The position numbers and the translations under genes are program-made. Below, in pieces: positions 33,929 to 42,896 of a stretch of DNA of 43,028 nt (the stretch's first letter is position 1; the number at the start of each line of letters is the position of its first letter). The stretch comes from a virus. Under the pieces are notes generated by a model. The model was not told the DNA's origin. It saw only the letters and a program-made list of their open reading frames with translations, and ran no database searches. Where the stretch lies: positions 1 to 43,028 of IMG/VR virus record IMGVR_UViG_3300034012_002969; one strand, given 5' to 3'.

Positions 33929-36900
33929 GGCGTCCCTCCTGGCTGTGCCTGGGCCTGCGGTGCCGCCACCGGCCCAATGTTGAACCTCGCCCCCAGCGGG
34001 GTGCGTGCCACCCCCACGTCGATCTGAAGCATGTTCTGGCTCGGCCCCGACCATAACGTGCCGGCTGCCCAGCGCGCCCGAATCTCGGTGAGCGCGGCAT
34101 ATCGAGTCAGCGCCTTCCGCACCATGTCGATGGGCAGCTTCTTCTCCTTCACCACCCAGTCGCGGAAGTCGGTCTTCGTCATCCGAATCATGGCGTCGTC
34201 TTGGATGATGTGGAGGAACGGGGCCTTCATCATCCGTGCCGCATCCGGGTGCATACGCATCTCGATGGGCTTGGGGCGCCCGGCACCGCTGGGCACGGTA
34301 TCCGTCTCCAGGCAGGCGTTCTTTAGGCGGGCGTGGTTGATGTAGTCCGACACCACGGAGACAGCGAAGTCCTCAGAATCGAAGTCGTGGACATCCTGCG
34401 CCCGCTGCGCCTTCTGCATCTGGATCGCCCGCGTGAGGTAGCCGGCCAGGGCCTTCACGTCGAACTGCATCAGTCGTCCACTGTCCAGCCTGTTGGCCAG
34501 CAGCGCGCCGAGGATGATTGCCGCCGCACCGAGAATCCAGAACCGCTCGTCGGGCTTGGAGCCCGTCGCCTTCTCCAGCGATTCGGAAATCTGTAGGAGT
34601 CGGCCCTTCAGCGCCTGCCCCTCATTGGCCAGCAGTTCCGCGTAGAGCGCGCCGGCCACGCCGTAGTTGTGGTGGGTCTGGTCGAGCACGGCACTGGCCT
34701 GCGAAGCCGAGGACGCCAGCTTGACCGGCTGCACTTCAATCTCCAACAGGCGGTTCACCCCCGCTGCCGAGTTCCCGGCACCACCCTCCAACATCACCTG
34801 CCGCACGCCGGGGTTTGACGCCACCACCAGCATGGTGGCCCAACTGCCGGCCTCCCGCATGTCGGCGCTCTGGCTGAGCCGCCCCTTCTCAGTCCCGAGG
34901 GTCAGGGCGAAGCCCAGCTTGGCAAACTGCTCCGCCTGCTCGCGATGGTGCAGTTCATCCCAGAACACCGGCAGGTGCCGGAGTTGCCCCAGCTTCTTCC
35001 CAACATGATTCACCGTGTCGTCGAGTCGGGACATGCCCCCCACAGGGTCGCCCCACACGGACAGCGCCACCTTCATGGCCGAGGACTTCTGCGCGCCCGA
35101 CTCCGGGGAGAAGGCCGAGAACATGACGCCCGACTGGCCCGAGAAGTAGATCAGGGGCGCGGCGAAGCTGGCTGCGATGACGCACTGGAGGTCCAGGCGC
35201 CCCATCCCCATCACGAGGTCGGCAGCCTGCTTCCACCCCGCCAGTTCCCCCTCCGGCTTGAAGCGGGACGCCAGCACGCGGTCGGTGGGCGGCGCCAGTT
35301 CCGTGCTGCTCCCCGGCCCGTAGACCTTGCCGCCGTAGGCGAACCCGAGGTCGCCGTTGCGAGTCTTGGTCCACCCGTAGCCGTCCCGTGCCGCCACGTC
35401 GGCCACGCGCTTCTGGAGGTGCTGGATGTAACTCACGAAGAAGTTCCTCGCCAAAGGAATCTGATGTGGTAGAAGTGCCACGCCGACGCTGCCCAGCAGG
35501 GACAGCGCCGTATCGCGCCAGGAGGTCGCCACGCCAACCGGCAGAATCAGGCGCCGCGATGGATTCTTGGCGTGGACAATTTCGCAGTTGAGCACCGGGC
35601 CGTTCGGCGTCATCTCCATGTAGGCGTCGAGGATGCCGTAGGGGAAAACGGACAGGACCACGGTGTTGCCTTCCGCGTCCTGCGTCTGGACCATGATTTC
35701 ACCGTTCTTCCGGAGATACCCCTCCGGCATGTCGGAATCATCACGGGCACCATGGAACGGCGTCTTGCCCACCGGCAGCCTGGGGCATGTGGCGCAGATG
35801 GGGCTGCTCGCGGAGAACGTCTTGCACGACGGCCAACCGATTCGCCCACCGCTGGCGAGTCGCGCCTGCATCTTCTGGTCGAACTTGGATTCTGTGTCCG
35901 CGAACGTGTAGTCCGCATGCTGGTTGCCGAACTCATGCGCCCATCGCCGTGCCTCTGCTGCTGGTGCAAAGGTGGACGCCAGGATCGCCAGCCCCCAAAG
36001 CACGCCGGAATCGCCTGCACCACCGCGCGCATGGATGTCCTTCAGCGTCGGGCAGTTGGCCAGCACCTTGCTGAAGTCCACCGGCTGCCCTACATGCTCC
36101 GTATCGATTCCGCTGGAGAACTCGGACTGCGCCGGCAGTGGTGCGAACGGGACCACATTGTTGAACGCTGCCGGAAGCTGCGTGCCTTGCGCGGCCACCT
36201 GCACAGCCGAGGCGCCCGAAATCGTCGGGGTCGTGGGGCGCACCCCCGCTGCCGCCGCAGCGAGCGAGACTCCCAGCAACTGTTCGAATCGCGTCACTGG
36301 GATGTTGGTCGGGTCCATCGTGCCGATGATCGAGGTCGGCAGTGGATTCGCTACATCCTTCATGTTCAGCGTTGCCGGCAGGCGGAGCACTCGGACGGCA
36401 TCCGAGGCCACGTTCTGGTCGTGCTTCACGCCGTTCTTGGTGAGATACTGCGACCATGCCGGGCCGAGGGCATACCACTCCGCGACGCCCAGTTCGCGGT
36501 CGAGCACCCAGTAGACGTGAACGCCGGAGCCGCTGGACACCTTCACGGTCGGTGCCGGGATCGTGCCGGCCTGTGCGAGCGAATCAATATGCACCAGAGC
36601 GGCTGCCTGATCCGCATAGGCGCCGGGCTTCACATCGAGGTCCGCCCAGAGAATCTTGCATGCTGCCATGGAGCCACGCTGCCGCGTGTTCATCAGGGTG
36701 GACTTGCCCTCGCGCGACTTCAGCACCTCCTTGCCGCAGAGGGACACGCAGAAATAGAGGTCGGCGGCGCTGTTCACGGGGTCGCTGTTGATTCGCCCCA
36801 TGTAGTTCGCGGCATACTTCGCTGCATCCGCCACCGTGTAGAACGCGCGGCCAGGAATCGGCACACTGTCCTTGGACTTGTTGTTCTGCGCAAGCCGGGC

Positions 36901-37062
36901 CAGATACTCCGGATTCTTACTGGCATAGTGAATCCCAATCGCACGGCCCTGGCCAGCCGGTGACGGGAGAACGCGGTTGAGAAAATCGGTGATGGTGCTC
37001 GCCGCTGCCGCTGTCGGCGGGGCGCCTACGGCGGTCGGCGCCCCCAGCGAAAATCCTGACAT
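33925..37062 (-). CDS. AEP-type primase fused to DUF927-like helicase, 1045 aa
   Basis: The main replication protein visible. N-terminal archaeo-eukaryotic primase (about 40-250): D-x-D in WADLDVKPGAY (Asp141, Asp143), s-G-s-G-x-H in SSGSGVHVYW (His182), and a later Asp in ASDAVRVLRLPATLN (Asp221). A Cys group (ICATC, about 436-440) sits between domains. The C-terminal DUF927/SF3-like ATPase has Walker A-like SPESGAQKSSA (Lys659) and Walker B VFWDEL (Asp702, Glu703), then SNPGVRQVMLEGG. It would prime and unwind DNA, and the AEP domain may also polymerise. It follows the ssDNA-binding-like gene after an 81-base gap holding a strong hairpin. GGGGTAGG precedes the ATG. Confidence 0.85.
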   Translation of the reverse strand: MSGFSLGAPTAVGAPPTAAAASTITDFLNRVLPSPAGQGRAIGIHYASKNPEYLARLAQNNKSKDSVPIPGRAFYTVADAAKYAANYMGRINSDPVNSAADLYFCVSLCGKEVLKSREGKSTLMNTRQRGSMAACKILWADLDVKPGAYADQAAALVHIDSLAQAGTIPAPTVKVSSGSGVHVYWVLDRELGVAEWYALGPAWSQYLTKNGVKHDQNVASDAVRVLRLPATLNMKDVANPLPTSIIGTMDPTNIPVTRFEQLLGVSLAAAAAGVRPTTPTISGASAVQVAAQGTQLPAAFNNVVPFAPLPAQSEFSSGIDTEHVGQPVDFSKVLANCPTLKDIHARGGAGDSGVLWGLAILASTFAPAAEARRWAHEFGNQHADYTFADTESKFDQKMQARLASGGRIGWPSCKTFSASSPICATCPRLPVGKTPFHGARDDSDMPEGYLRKNGEIMVQTQDAEGNTVVLSVFPYGILDAYMEMTPNGPVLNCEIVHAKNPSRRLILPVGVATSWRDTALSLLGSVGVALLPHQIPLARNFFVSYIQHLQKRVADVAARDGYGWTKTRNGDLGFAYGGKVYGPGSSTELAPPTDRVLASRFKPEGELAGWKQAADLVMGMGRLDLQCVIAASFAAPLIYFSGQSGVMFSAFSPESGAQKSSAMKVALSVWGDPVGGMSRLDDTVNHVGKKLGQLRHLPVFWDELHHREQAEQFAKLGFALTLGTEKGRLSQSADMREAGSWATMLVVASNPGVRQVMLEGGAGNSAAGVNRLLEIEVQPVKLASSASQASAVLDQTHHNYGVAGALYAELLANEGQALKGRLLQISESLEKATGSKPDERFWILGAAAIILGALLANRLDSGRLMQFDVKALAGYLTRAIQMQKAQRAQDVHDFDSEDFAVSVVSDYINHARLKNACLETDTVPSGAGRPKPIEMRMHPDAARMMKAPFLHIIQDDAMIRMTKTDFRDWVVKEKKLPIDMVRKALTRYAALTEIRARWAAGTLWSGPSQNMLQIDVGVARTPLGARFNIGPVAAPQAQAQPGGTP

Positions 37063-37079
37063 GCCTACCCCATATGCAA

Positions 37080-37113
37080 GGAGGGGAGGGAGTGTAGCAC
37101 CCCCCTCCCCTCC
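37080..37113 (-). promoter_or_regulatory. Perfect 11-bp G+C hairpin between the ssDNA-binding-like and primase genes
   Basis: On the leftward transcript GGAGGGGAGGG pairs with CCCTCCCCTCC around a 12-base loop (34 bases in all), ending 17 bases before the primase ATG. There is no T-run after it, so it is not a classical terminator. The purine arm has runs of G (2, 4 and 6) and could form a G-quadruplex instead. It may attenuate transcription or protect mRNA ends to make more of the upstream protein than of the primase. Confidence 0.6.
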
Positions 37114-37143
37114 AGCGCCATAAGCCGAACCGAGTGGAGCGGG

Positions 37144-38379
<1,236 letters not shown>

Positions 38380-38437
38380 GTTGATTCTTCTCTGTGTGGT
38401 GAATCAGTTCAGTCGGTGTGGGAGACGGTGAGGGTTC

Positions 38438-38887
38438 TCAGTCCTCGTCTTTCGCGCCGGCACGGCGAACGCCCACGACCGCCACCTGCCGGAAATTGAT
38501 GCCGGGCGGGAGCATTTCCTCCCGCTTGAGGAACGCCTCGATGCCGGGCGCGTTCGCACGCATGTCCACGCACTCCCAGTGCCCGCCGCCGATGACGAAC
38601 CGCTTGAACACCTCGCTGTCCGCGATGGTCGCGGACTTCTTCACCGACTTGTAGAACGTGCCCACGTCGCGCACGACGAAGGAATCCGCGCCCGTCTGGT
38701 TGAGGTATTCCAGCAGCACGCCGTTCAGCGCCAGCAGCGCGTCGTTGAAGGGCTTCAACTCCGCCTCGTGCTTCGCCTTGATGTCCTTGATCCGATCACG
38801 CAGCGCGATGAACTGCGCGAGCCGCTTCTGGATCGGCGGCTTGGATTCCGCGCCCGGTGCGGGAGTCGTCGTTACCTTGTCGTCCAT
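38438..38887 (-). CDS. Small coiled-coil early protein, 149 aa
   Basis: The first gene behind the visible early promoter. Residues 20-65 are a charged coiled coil (LAQFIALRDRIKDIKAKHEA, ELKPFNDALLALNGVLLEYL). Then comes a compact alpha/beta part (DSFVVRDVGTFYKSVKKSA; FKRFVIGGGHWECVDMRANA; GINFRQVAVVGVRR). This arrangement recurs in phage replication/recombination modules without a firm function; a coiled-coil DNA-mimic or nuclease-inhibitor role is possible but not shown. I chose ATG 38887 because GGAGG lies 5 bases upstream; the ATGs at 38899 and 38908 lie at or before the predicted transcript start. Confidence 0.7.
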   Translation of the reverse strand: MDDKVTTTPAPGAESKPPIQKRLAQFIALRDRIKDIKAKHEAELKPFNDALLALNGVLLEYLNQTGADSFVVRDVGTFYKSVKKSATIADSEVFKRFVIGGGHWECVDMRANAPGIEAFLKREEMLPPGINFRQVAVVGVRRAGAKDED

Positions 38888-38908
38888 GTTGGCCTCCATT
38901 GTCTGCAT

Positions 38909-38937
38909 ATCTTACCATAACGAATCGGGGGTGTCAA
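38909..38937 (-). promoter_or_regulatory. Sigma70-type early promoter, leftward
   Basis: Read leftward: TTGACA (38932-38937, exact consensus), a 17-base spacer, and TAAGAT (38909-38914, 4 of 6). The transcript would begin near 38902, leaving a short leader before GGAGG and ATG 38887. It would drive the coiled-coil protein, ssDNA-binding-like, primase-helicase and small downstream genes using host RNA polymerase. A GATTC sits inside the spacer (38922-38926). Confidence 0.75.
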
Positions 38938-38945
38938 GGGGGATT

Positions 38946-38970
38946 CTAGTTGCGAATCATTCGCAACTAG
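38946..38970. promoter_or_regulatory. Perfect 25-bp inverted repeat upstream of the early promoter
   Basis: CTAGTTGCGAA (38946-38956) and TTCGCAACTAG (38960-38970) are exact inverted copies around TCA. The element overlaps the stop codon of the helicase gene and ends 8 bases upstream of the -35. It has no T-run, so an operator for a dimeric regulator is at least as likely as a terminator. The centre holds GAATC, and a second GATTC is at 38942-38946. Confidence 0.7.
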
Positions 38971-40538
38971 GGGTTGGCTTGTTCCCGAAACATGTCGAGA
39001 AGTGTGTTCTGCACCCCTTGCTTGGCTTCGAGGCGCTGATACAACTTCGATTCTGCCTTTGTGCCAGAGAACAACAGGATTTGCTGTTTGTTCTTCTGGC
39101 CGACGCGGCGGATTCGCTGGTTGGCCTGTTCGTAGACCTCCAGCGAGGCGAACGGCCCGAACCAGATGATCGTGTCCGCTGCCGTCAGCGTCAGCCCATG
39201 GGCCATGCACTGCGGGTGGGCAACCACGACACGCGGGTCCGTGCTGTTCTGGAACGCGCCGAAAATGCGATTCCGCTCCGACTGCGAAGTCTGGCCGGAG
39301 ACGATTTCGCACTCGGTCCCGTGCTTCCGCAGATGTGCCGCCACTCCATCCAGCGCATGGATGAACGGCACGAAGACGATGACCTTGTTGTCTGTGGACT
39401 CCACGGCATCGAGCAGTGCTTGGCGACGATGATCGTTGTCGAACTCCACCACACCGCGCTGATCCGTGTAGACCCAGCCCATCGACACCTGAAGCAGCTT
39501 GTTCATCAGGATGCCGGCGTTCTGCACCGTCACCTCGCCTGCCGCGAACTGGCCGTAGAGATGATTCACCAACTGATCGTATGCCTTTTTCTGCAACGGC
39601 CCTTGGTCGATTGGCACCGTGCGGATAATCAGGTCGGGCAACTCCACCACGTCGTCGAGGGTGTATCGCACGGAAGGCTGCATCATCTCCCGCACGGTGG
39701 CGAGCGCCGAGGGCTTGGGCACCCACTTGAACGTCGTCACTTTATACATGACGGATTCACGAAACGCAGCGAATCCAGTCGGTGCGCGCCAAGGCGTGAC
39801 AAGCTGCGCCTGCGCCCAGGCATCGGTGGGGGCGTTCGGGGTGGGAGAGCCGGTGAGGCCCCAGACTCGCTTCTTGTGCGCCAGCAGCTTGCGCATACGC
39901 TTGAACCGCTTCGACGTGCCGTTGCGGTAAACCGCCAACTCGTCGAGGCACACCACGTCGATGTCGGTGCGCTTCATCACTTCATCCTGCACGATGTCCA
40001 TGCCGTCGTGGTTGATGACATAGATGTCGGCAGGGTCGGCCAGCAGCCGCAGGCGCTTGTCCCGGCTGCCGTAGAGCACGTTTACCTTCAGGTGCGGCGC
40101 CACGGAGAAGACCTCGCGGAACCACGTCATCGTGAGCGTGGACAGCGGAGCCACCACGATCATGCGGTTGGCCTCACCAGCTTTGCGCAGGTAGTCGAAC
40201 GCGAAGATCACGGAGCGCGTCTTGCCCGTCCCCATGCCGTTGAGGACATAGAATCGCTCGTGGGTCGTCAGCCCGGCGACGGTCTGCCGCTGCGCCTCGA
40301 AAGGGGTGGACCCTGACCAGTCGTAGTAGTGCAGGACCGGCGCCGGGGCGTCGATTCCAAAATTGCGAACGAGTCGCGTGTGCGTGTAGTCGTGCGGCAC
40401 CGCCAGCATCTGCTCCCCGCCCACAACGAACGGCAGCCCGTGCGGGGTCAGGTTCGCCAGCGCGGCGTTGAACGGCACGACGAGGCGTCGGTGCTTGGTG
40501 CTGACGATGGCGGGTGGGCGGGGAGAGGTTGCGTTCAT
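38967..40538 (-). CDS. SNF2-like superfamily 2 helicase, 523 aa
   Basis: A DNA-dependent ATPase. Motif I GMGTGKT (101-107, Lys106), motif Ia APLSTLTMTWF, motif II DELA (199-202), motif III LTGSPTPN (228-235), and motif VI QANQRIRRVGQKNK near the C-terminus with the Q-x-x-R-x-x-R-x-G-Q signature of SNF2 proteins. The two RecA-like domains fill the protein with a 90-residue N-terminal extension. Such phage helicases commonly neighbour VRR-NUC nucleases and probably act in replication restart or recombination. The stop lies within the inverted repeat before the early promoter. Confidence 0.9.
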   Translation of the reverse strand: MNATSPRPPAIVSTKHRRLVVPFNAALANLTPHGLPFVVGGEQMLAVPHDYTHTRLVRNFGIDAPAPVLHYYDWSGSTPFEAQRQTVAGLTTHERFYVLNGMGTGKTRSVIFAFDYLRKAGEANRMIVVAPLSTLTMTWFREVFSVAPHLKVNVLYGSRDKRLRLLADPADIYVINHDGMDIVQDEVMKRTDIDVVCLDELAVYRNGTSKRFKRMRKLLAHKKRVWGLTGSPTPNAPTDAWAQAQLVTPWRAPTGFAAFRESVMYKVTTFKWVPKPSALATVREMMQPSVRYTLDDVVELPDLIIRTVPIDQGPLQKKAYDQLVNHLYGQFAAGEVTVQNAGILMNKLLQVSMGWVYTDQRGVVEFDNDHRRQALLDAVESTDNKVIVFVPFIHALDGVAAHLRKHGTECEIVSGQTSQSERNRIFGAFQNSTDPRVVVAHPQCMAHGLTLTAADTIIWFGPFASLEVYEQANQRIRRVGQKNKQQILLFSGTKAESKLYQRLEAKQGVQNTLLDMFREQANP

Positions 40539-40554
40539 GTGCTTCAGCCGCTTA

Positions 40555-41193
40555 TCAGGTCGGTGCCGGCAACGGGGCGTAGATGGGCTCCGTGCCAGCG
40601 TCGGCGCGATCCCACACGCACCACATGATTTCCATCGTCGGCGCCCCTTTCTGGAGGAAGTCAGGACGCCAGAGCAACGGATGAATCGCCGTGGGGGTGT
40701 AGTGTTGGAACAGCCGGTGGCGCTTGGCAGCGTGCCAGAAGGTCGCCTTCAGGACAAGCGCCAGGAATGGTGGTGGTCCGCCGGGCAACCCCAAGATGTG
40801 GTTGATCATCCGCGCCGCCAGCATGAACGGCGGGTTGGTGACGATGGCATCCACTGCCGGCAGCTTGGTGAACCCGAACACGTCCGCTGCGCGGATGGTG
40901 AGGCCGGGTGTGACCGCCGGGCGAGGGTGGATGTCGGTGCATGCCACCTGCCGCGCGCCTTCCTCCAGCAGTGTGGTGGCCATGGCCCCGTCGCCCGCAC
41001 AGGGCTCCCAGATCAGCTTGCCCTTCAGGTCGGGGTATTCCCGCATGAGCGCGCGGGTGACGTTGGCGGGGGTGGGGTAGTAGTCGTCTTCCTCGCGGCC
41101 CCGGTCGGGATGCGGGTTGCCGCCGGCCATCTTGCCGCCGATTCCGCTGCCTTGGTGGGGGCTGCGCTTGGATTCGCGCTGACGATTGGACAT
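40555..41193 (-). CDS. Adenine-N6 DNA methyltransferase-like protein, 212 aa
   Basis: Class I SAM fold with WEPCAGDGAM (62-71), the SAM-binding loop, an acidic turn at CTDIHPRP (85-92), and TNPPF (119-123), the catalytic motif of N6-adenine methyltransferases. The N-terminal 35 residues are basic and disordered; DYYPTPANVTRAL (37-49) is typical of phage enzymes of this type. There is no obvious target-recognition domain, so the recognised site cannot be read. No restriction enzyme is adjacent, so self-protection against host restriction is likely. I chose ATG 41193; a longer frame would overlap the upstream gene. Confidence 0.85.
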   Translation of the reverse strand: MSNRQRESKRSPHQGSGIGGKMAGGNPHPDRGREEDDYYPTPANVTRALMREYPDLKGKLIWEPCAGDGAMATTLLEEGARQVACTDIHPRPAVTPGLTIRAADVFGFTKLPAVDAIVTNPPFMLAARMINHILGLPGGPPPFLALVLKATFWHAAKRHRLFQHYTPTAIHPLLWRPDFLQKGAPTMEIMWCVWDRADAGTEPIYAPLPAPT

Positions 41194-41203
41194 GTGGAAG
41201 TTC

Positions 41204-41758
41204 CTACGGGCGGGTTGCGGCGGTGTGGAAGGGGGTAGGATGTGTTGGACGCGCATTGGGGTCAGCCATTTTTGCTCGGGCCGCGTCGGCGGCGTCGGTT
41301 GCACGATTCTTTGCGGCGGTGAATCCAGCACGCTTGGGCGCTGCCCAATCAGGAAGGGTCACGGTCAGCATTGGAATCGGCCCATCCAGCACAACGCGGT
41401 GCGCGCACCGTTCGGCGGCGTGGGTCACTTCGTAGCCCTTGAGCCACCGGGGACTCATGGAGAGCACAAGGGAGCCGCGACGATTCGCGAGGCGGAAGCA
41501 TAGCGATTTGTCGGGGGCCTTGGCGCCGTTGACGATCACCAGTTCGCCTGTGCGTTCGTCGTAGCCGACCTCACAGATATTCCGCGCCTTGGATTCCAGA
41601 ATGAACCCCATCGCCACGGCAATCGTCTTGGCGAAGCCCACCGACAGCACCCAGCCCCGCCCCGCTTTCCGCCAGGAGACGGACATATGCTGGTCGCGGT
41701 CACGAACCCCCGGCACCTGAAGTTCGATGCCGGGGCGAAGATTGCGCAGCAGACTCAC
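41204..41758 (-). CDS. Hypothetical protein between VRR-NUC and methyltransferase, 184 aa
   Basis: GTG start overlapping the VRR-NUC stop (GTGA). The first 140 residues are beta-rich (GRGWVLSVGFAKTIAVAMGF, GYDERTGELVIVNGAK, RRGSLVLSMSPRWL), ending in a strand GPIPMLTVTLPDW. The last 40 are a basic, Ala/Pro-rich tail (NRATDAADAARAKM). No motif I can name. The tight packing with nuclease, methyltransferase and helicase genes suggests a nucleic-acid role, perhaps as a partner protein; that is inference. Confidence 0.65.
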   Translation of the reverse strand: MSLLRNLRPGIELQVPGVRDRDQHMSVSWRKAGRGWVLSVGFAKTIAVAMGFILESKARNICEVGYDERTGELVIVNGAKAPDKSLCFRLANRRGSLVLSMSPRWLKGYEVTHAAERCAHRVVLDGPIPMLTVTLPDWAAPKRAGFTAAKNRATDAADAARAKMADPNARPTHPTPFHTAATRP

Positions 41759-42084
41759 GGGCCTTCTCCCCGAATCCAGGCGCGCAGGGCGGCAATGGAT
41801 TCGTATTTGATGTCGAGTCCGTCCGCCTCCTGATCGTCGATGACGAACACGCGGATTCCTTTCGCGCGGGCGTCACGGATCGCCTTCCACTGCGCCGGGC
41901 GGGGATCGCCGCCTTTCTTCTTGGCCTCGATCAGAGCGAATTGCCAATCGCCTGGGCGAGCGACGTGGAAGTCCAGCGTCCGCGTGCCGTAGCCCATCTG
42001 CACCGGCATGAACCACCACGCCCCCTCCATATCCAGCAGATTCTTGATGTGTTGTTTGGTCTTGCCTTCGGGGGTGACGGACAT
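41755..42084 (-). CDS. VRR-NUC domain nuclease, 109 aa
   Basis: Short single-domain nuclease of the PD-(D/E)xK class. MSVTPEGKTKQHIKNLLD (start helix), WWFMPVQMGYGTRTLDFHVA with Asp38, FALIEAKKKGG with Glu53 and Lys55, and RPAQWKAI with Gln65 are the ordered motifs of VRR-NUC proteins, then KGIRVFVID. The family includes structure-specific enzymes that cut Holliday junctions or flaps, so resolving branched replication intermediates before packaging is the likely job. The usual G-x-P-D reads R-T-L-D here. Confidence 0.88.
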   Translation of the reverse strand: MSVTPEGKTKQHIKNLLDMEGAWWFMPVQMGYGTRTLDFHVARPGDWQFALIEAKKKGGDPRPAQWKAIRDARAKGIRVFVIDDQEADGLDIKYESIAALRAWIRGEGP

Positions 42085-42087
42085 GTG

Positions 42088-42669
42088 CTATTCTCCCGTC
42101 CACACGCAGGCGCGGAGCCGTGCCGCGATGTCGAACGCCTCGGCAGCCCGTCCCTGGTTGCGTTCGGCCTTCTCCTTGGCGCCGGGCTGGGGGCTGCGGC
42201 GGTGGTGCTCCGCGTATTCCTCGAAGACCGTGCCGAGTGCGGCGATGTGGTTGGCCTGCGCCAGCAGCACTTCGTTGCGGGCCTCATGGGGCAGGTTGGG
42301 CGCGGGCTGGGGAGCAGGCTCCAGCGGGAGTTGGGGCTGCGCTTCCATCTCCCTGGCGACTTCCTCCGCCTTGCGCAGATACCACGCACCCTTGGCGACA
42401 TCCGTGCTGGTTGCGCCTTTCTTGCCGGCACGCCACGCATACTTCATCGCGTTGCCACGGCAGAACGCGATGAACGCCTCGTCGCCCAGAGCGGCGCGGA
42501 TGCCGTCGATGGCTTCGATTCCGCCACTGGTATAATGGCTGGGGTGGTTCACGGGGTCGTGGGGCTTATTCACGGCGCTTTCTCCATGGCGGTTGCAGGG
42601 GTCGCAGAAGAATTGTTGAGTCGGTCCAGCCACGCCTCCGCAGCGGATACACTTGTTGGGGTTGGGCAT
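42088..42669 (-). CDS. DUF3310 protein with N-terminal zinc knuckle, 193 aa
   Basis: Residues about 34-105 carry the DUF3310 signature: VNHPSHYTSGGIEAIDGIRA, then FCRGNAMKYAWRAGKKG and KGAWYLRKAEEVARE. The fold is of the phage SaV-like/nucleotide-metabolism group, of uncertain activity. Residues 7-25 form CIRCGG ... FFCDPC, a four-Cys knuckle. The C-terminal 85 residues are helical with a Pro-rich linker. Two starts compete: ATG 42669 with GGAGG in front (used here, includes the knuckle) and GTG 42573, which overlaps the upstream stop as GTGA. The longer form overlaps the upstream gene by 100 bases in another frame. Confidence 0.75.
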   Translation of the reverse strand: MPNPNKCIRCGGVAGPTQQFFCDPCNRHGESAVNKPHDPVNHPSHYTSGGIEAIDGIRAALGDEAFIAFCRGNAMKYAWRAGKKGATSTDVAKGAWYLRKAEEVAREMEAQPQLPLEPAPQPAPNLPHEARNEVLLAQANHIAALGTVFEEYAEHHRRSPQPGAKEKAERNQGRAAEAFDIAARLRACVWTGE

Positions 42670-42896
42670 GGGGCCTCCAGAATGGCGCGAGCAGCGATAG
42701 CCCGGTCCCACTGATCCTCGGACTGGGCGAGCGACAGGATAGCGTCCGGATCGTTCCCGACCAAGGCCATGCAGCCGGTGCAGGTGCCGCCGCAGTCGTC
42801 GTAGCGCATGCGCTGCGTGCGGATCGAACCGACGTTCAACCAGCCGTCGCAGATGTCGCACCGCTTGAACAGCGGTGGGTGTGTGCGTGTGTTCAT
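42570..42896 (-). CDS. Cys-rich early protein, 108 aa
   Basis: MNTRTHPPLFKRCDICDGWL with C13/C16, then CGGTCTGC near residue 35-42, gives a four-Cys zinc site. A helical part follows (DAILSLAQSEDQWDRAIAAR) and a tail rich in Ala/Ser/Pro. ATG 42896 overlaps the stop of the membrane-protein fragment upstream (ATGA). No family recognised. Its last 100 bases overlap the start of the DUF3310 gene in another frame. Confidence 0.6.
   Translation of the reverse strand: MNTRTHPPLFKRCDICDGWLNVGSIRTQRMRYDDCGGTCTGCMALVGNDPDAILSLAQSEDQWDRAIAARAILEAPCPTPTSVSAAEAWLDRLNNSSATPATAMEKAP

Noticed and set aside
35572-36963. A 463-residue rightward frame opposite the primase-helicase
   Set aside because: Antisense to a gene with clear AEP and ATPase motifs; no motif or ribosome site of its own.
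42530-42535. A TATAAT in the rightward direction within the DUF3310 gene
   Set aside because: No -35 at a suitable distance and no rightward gene downstream.
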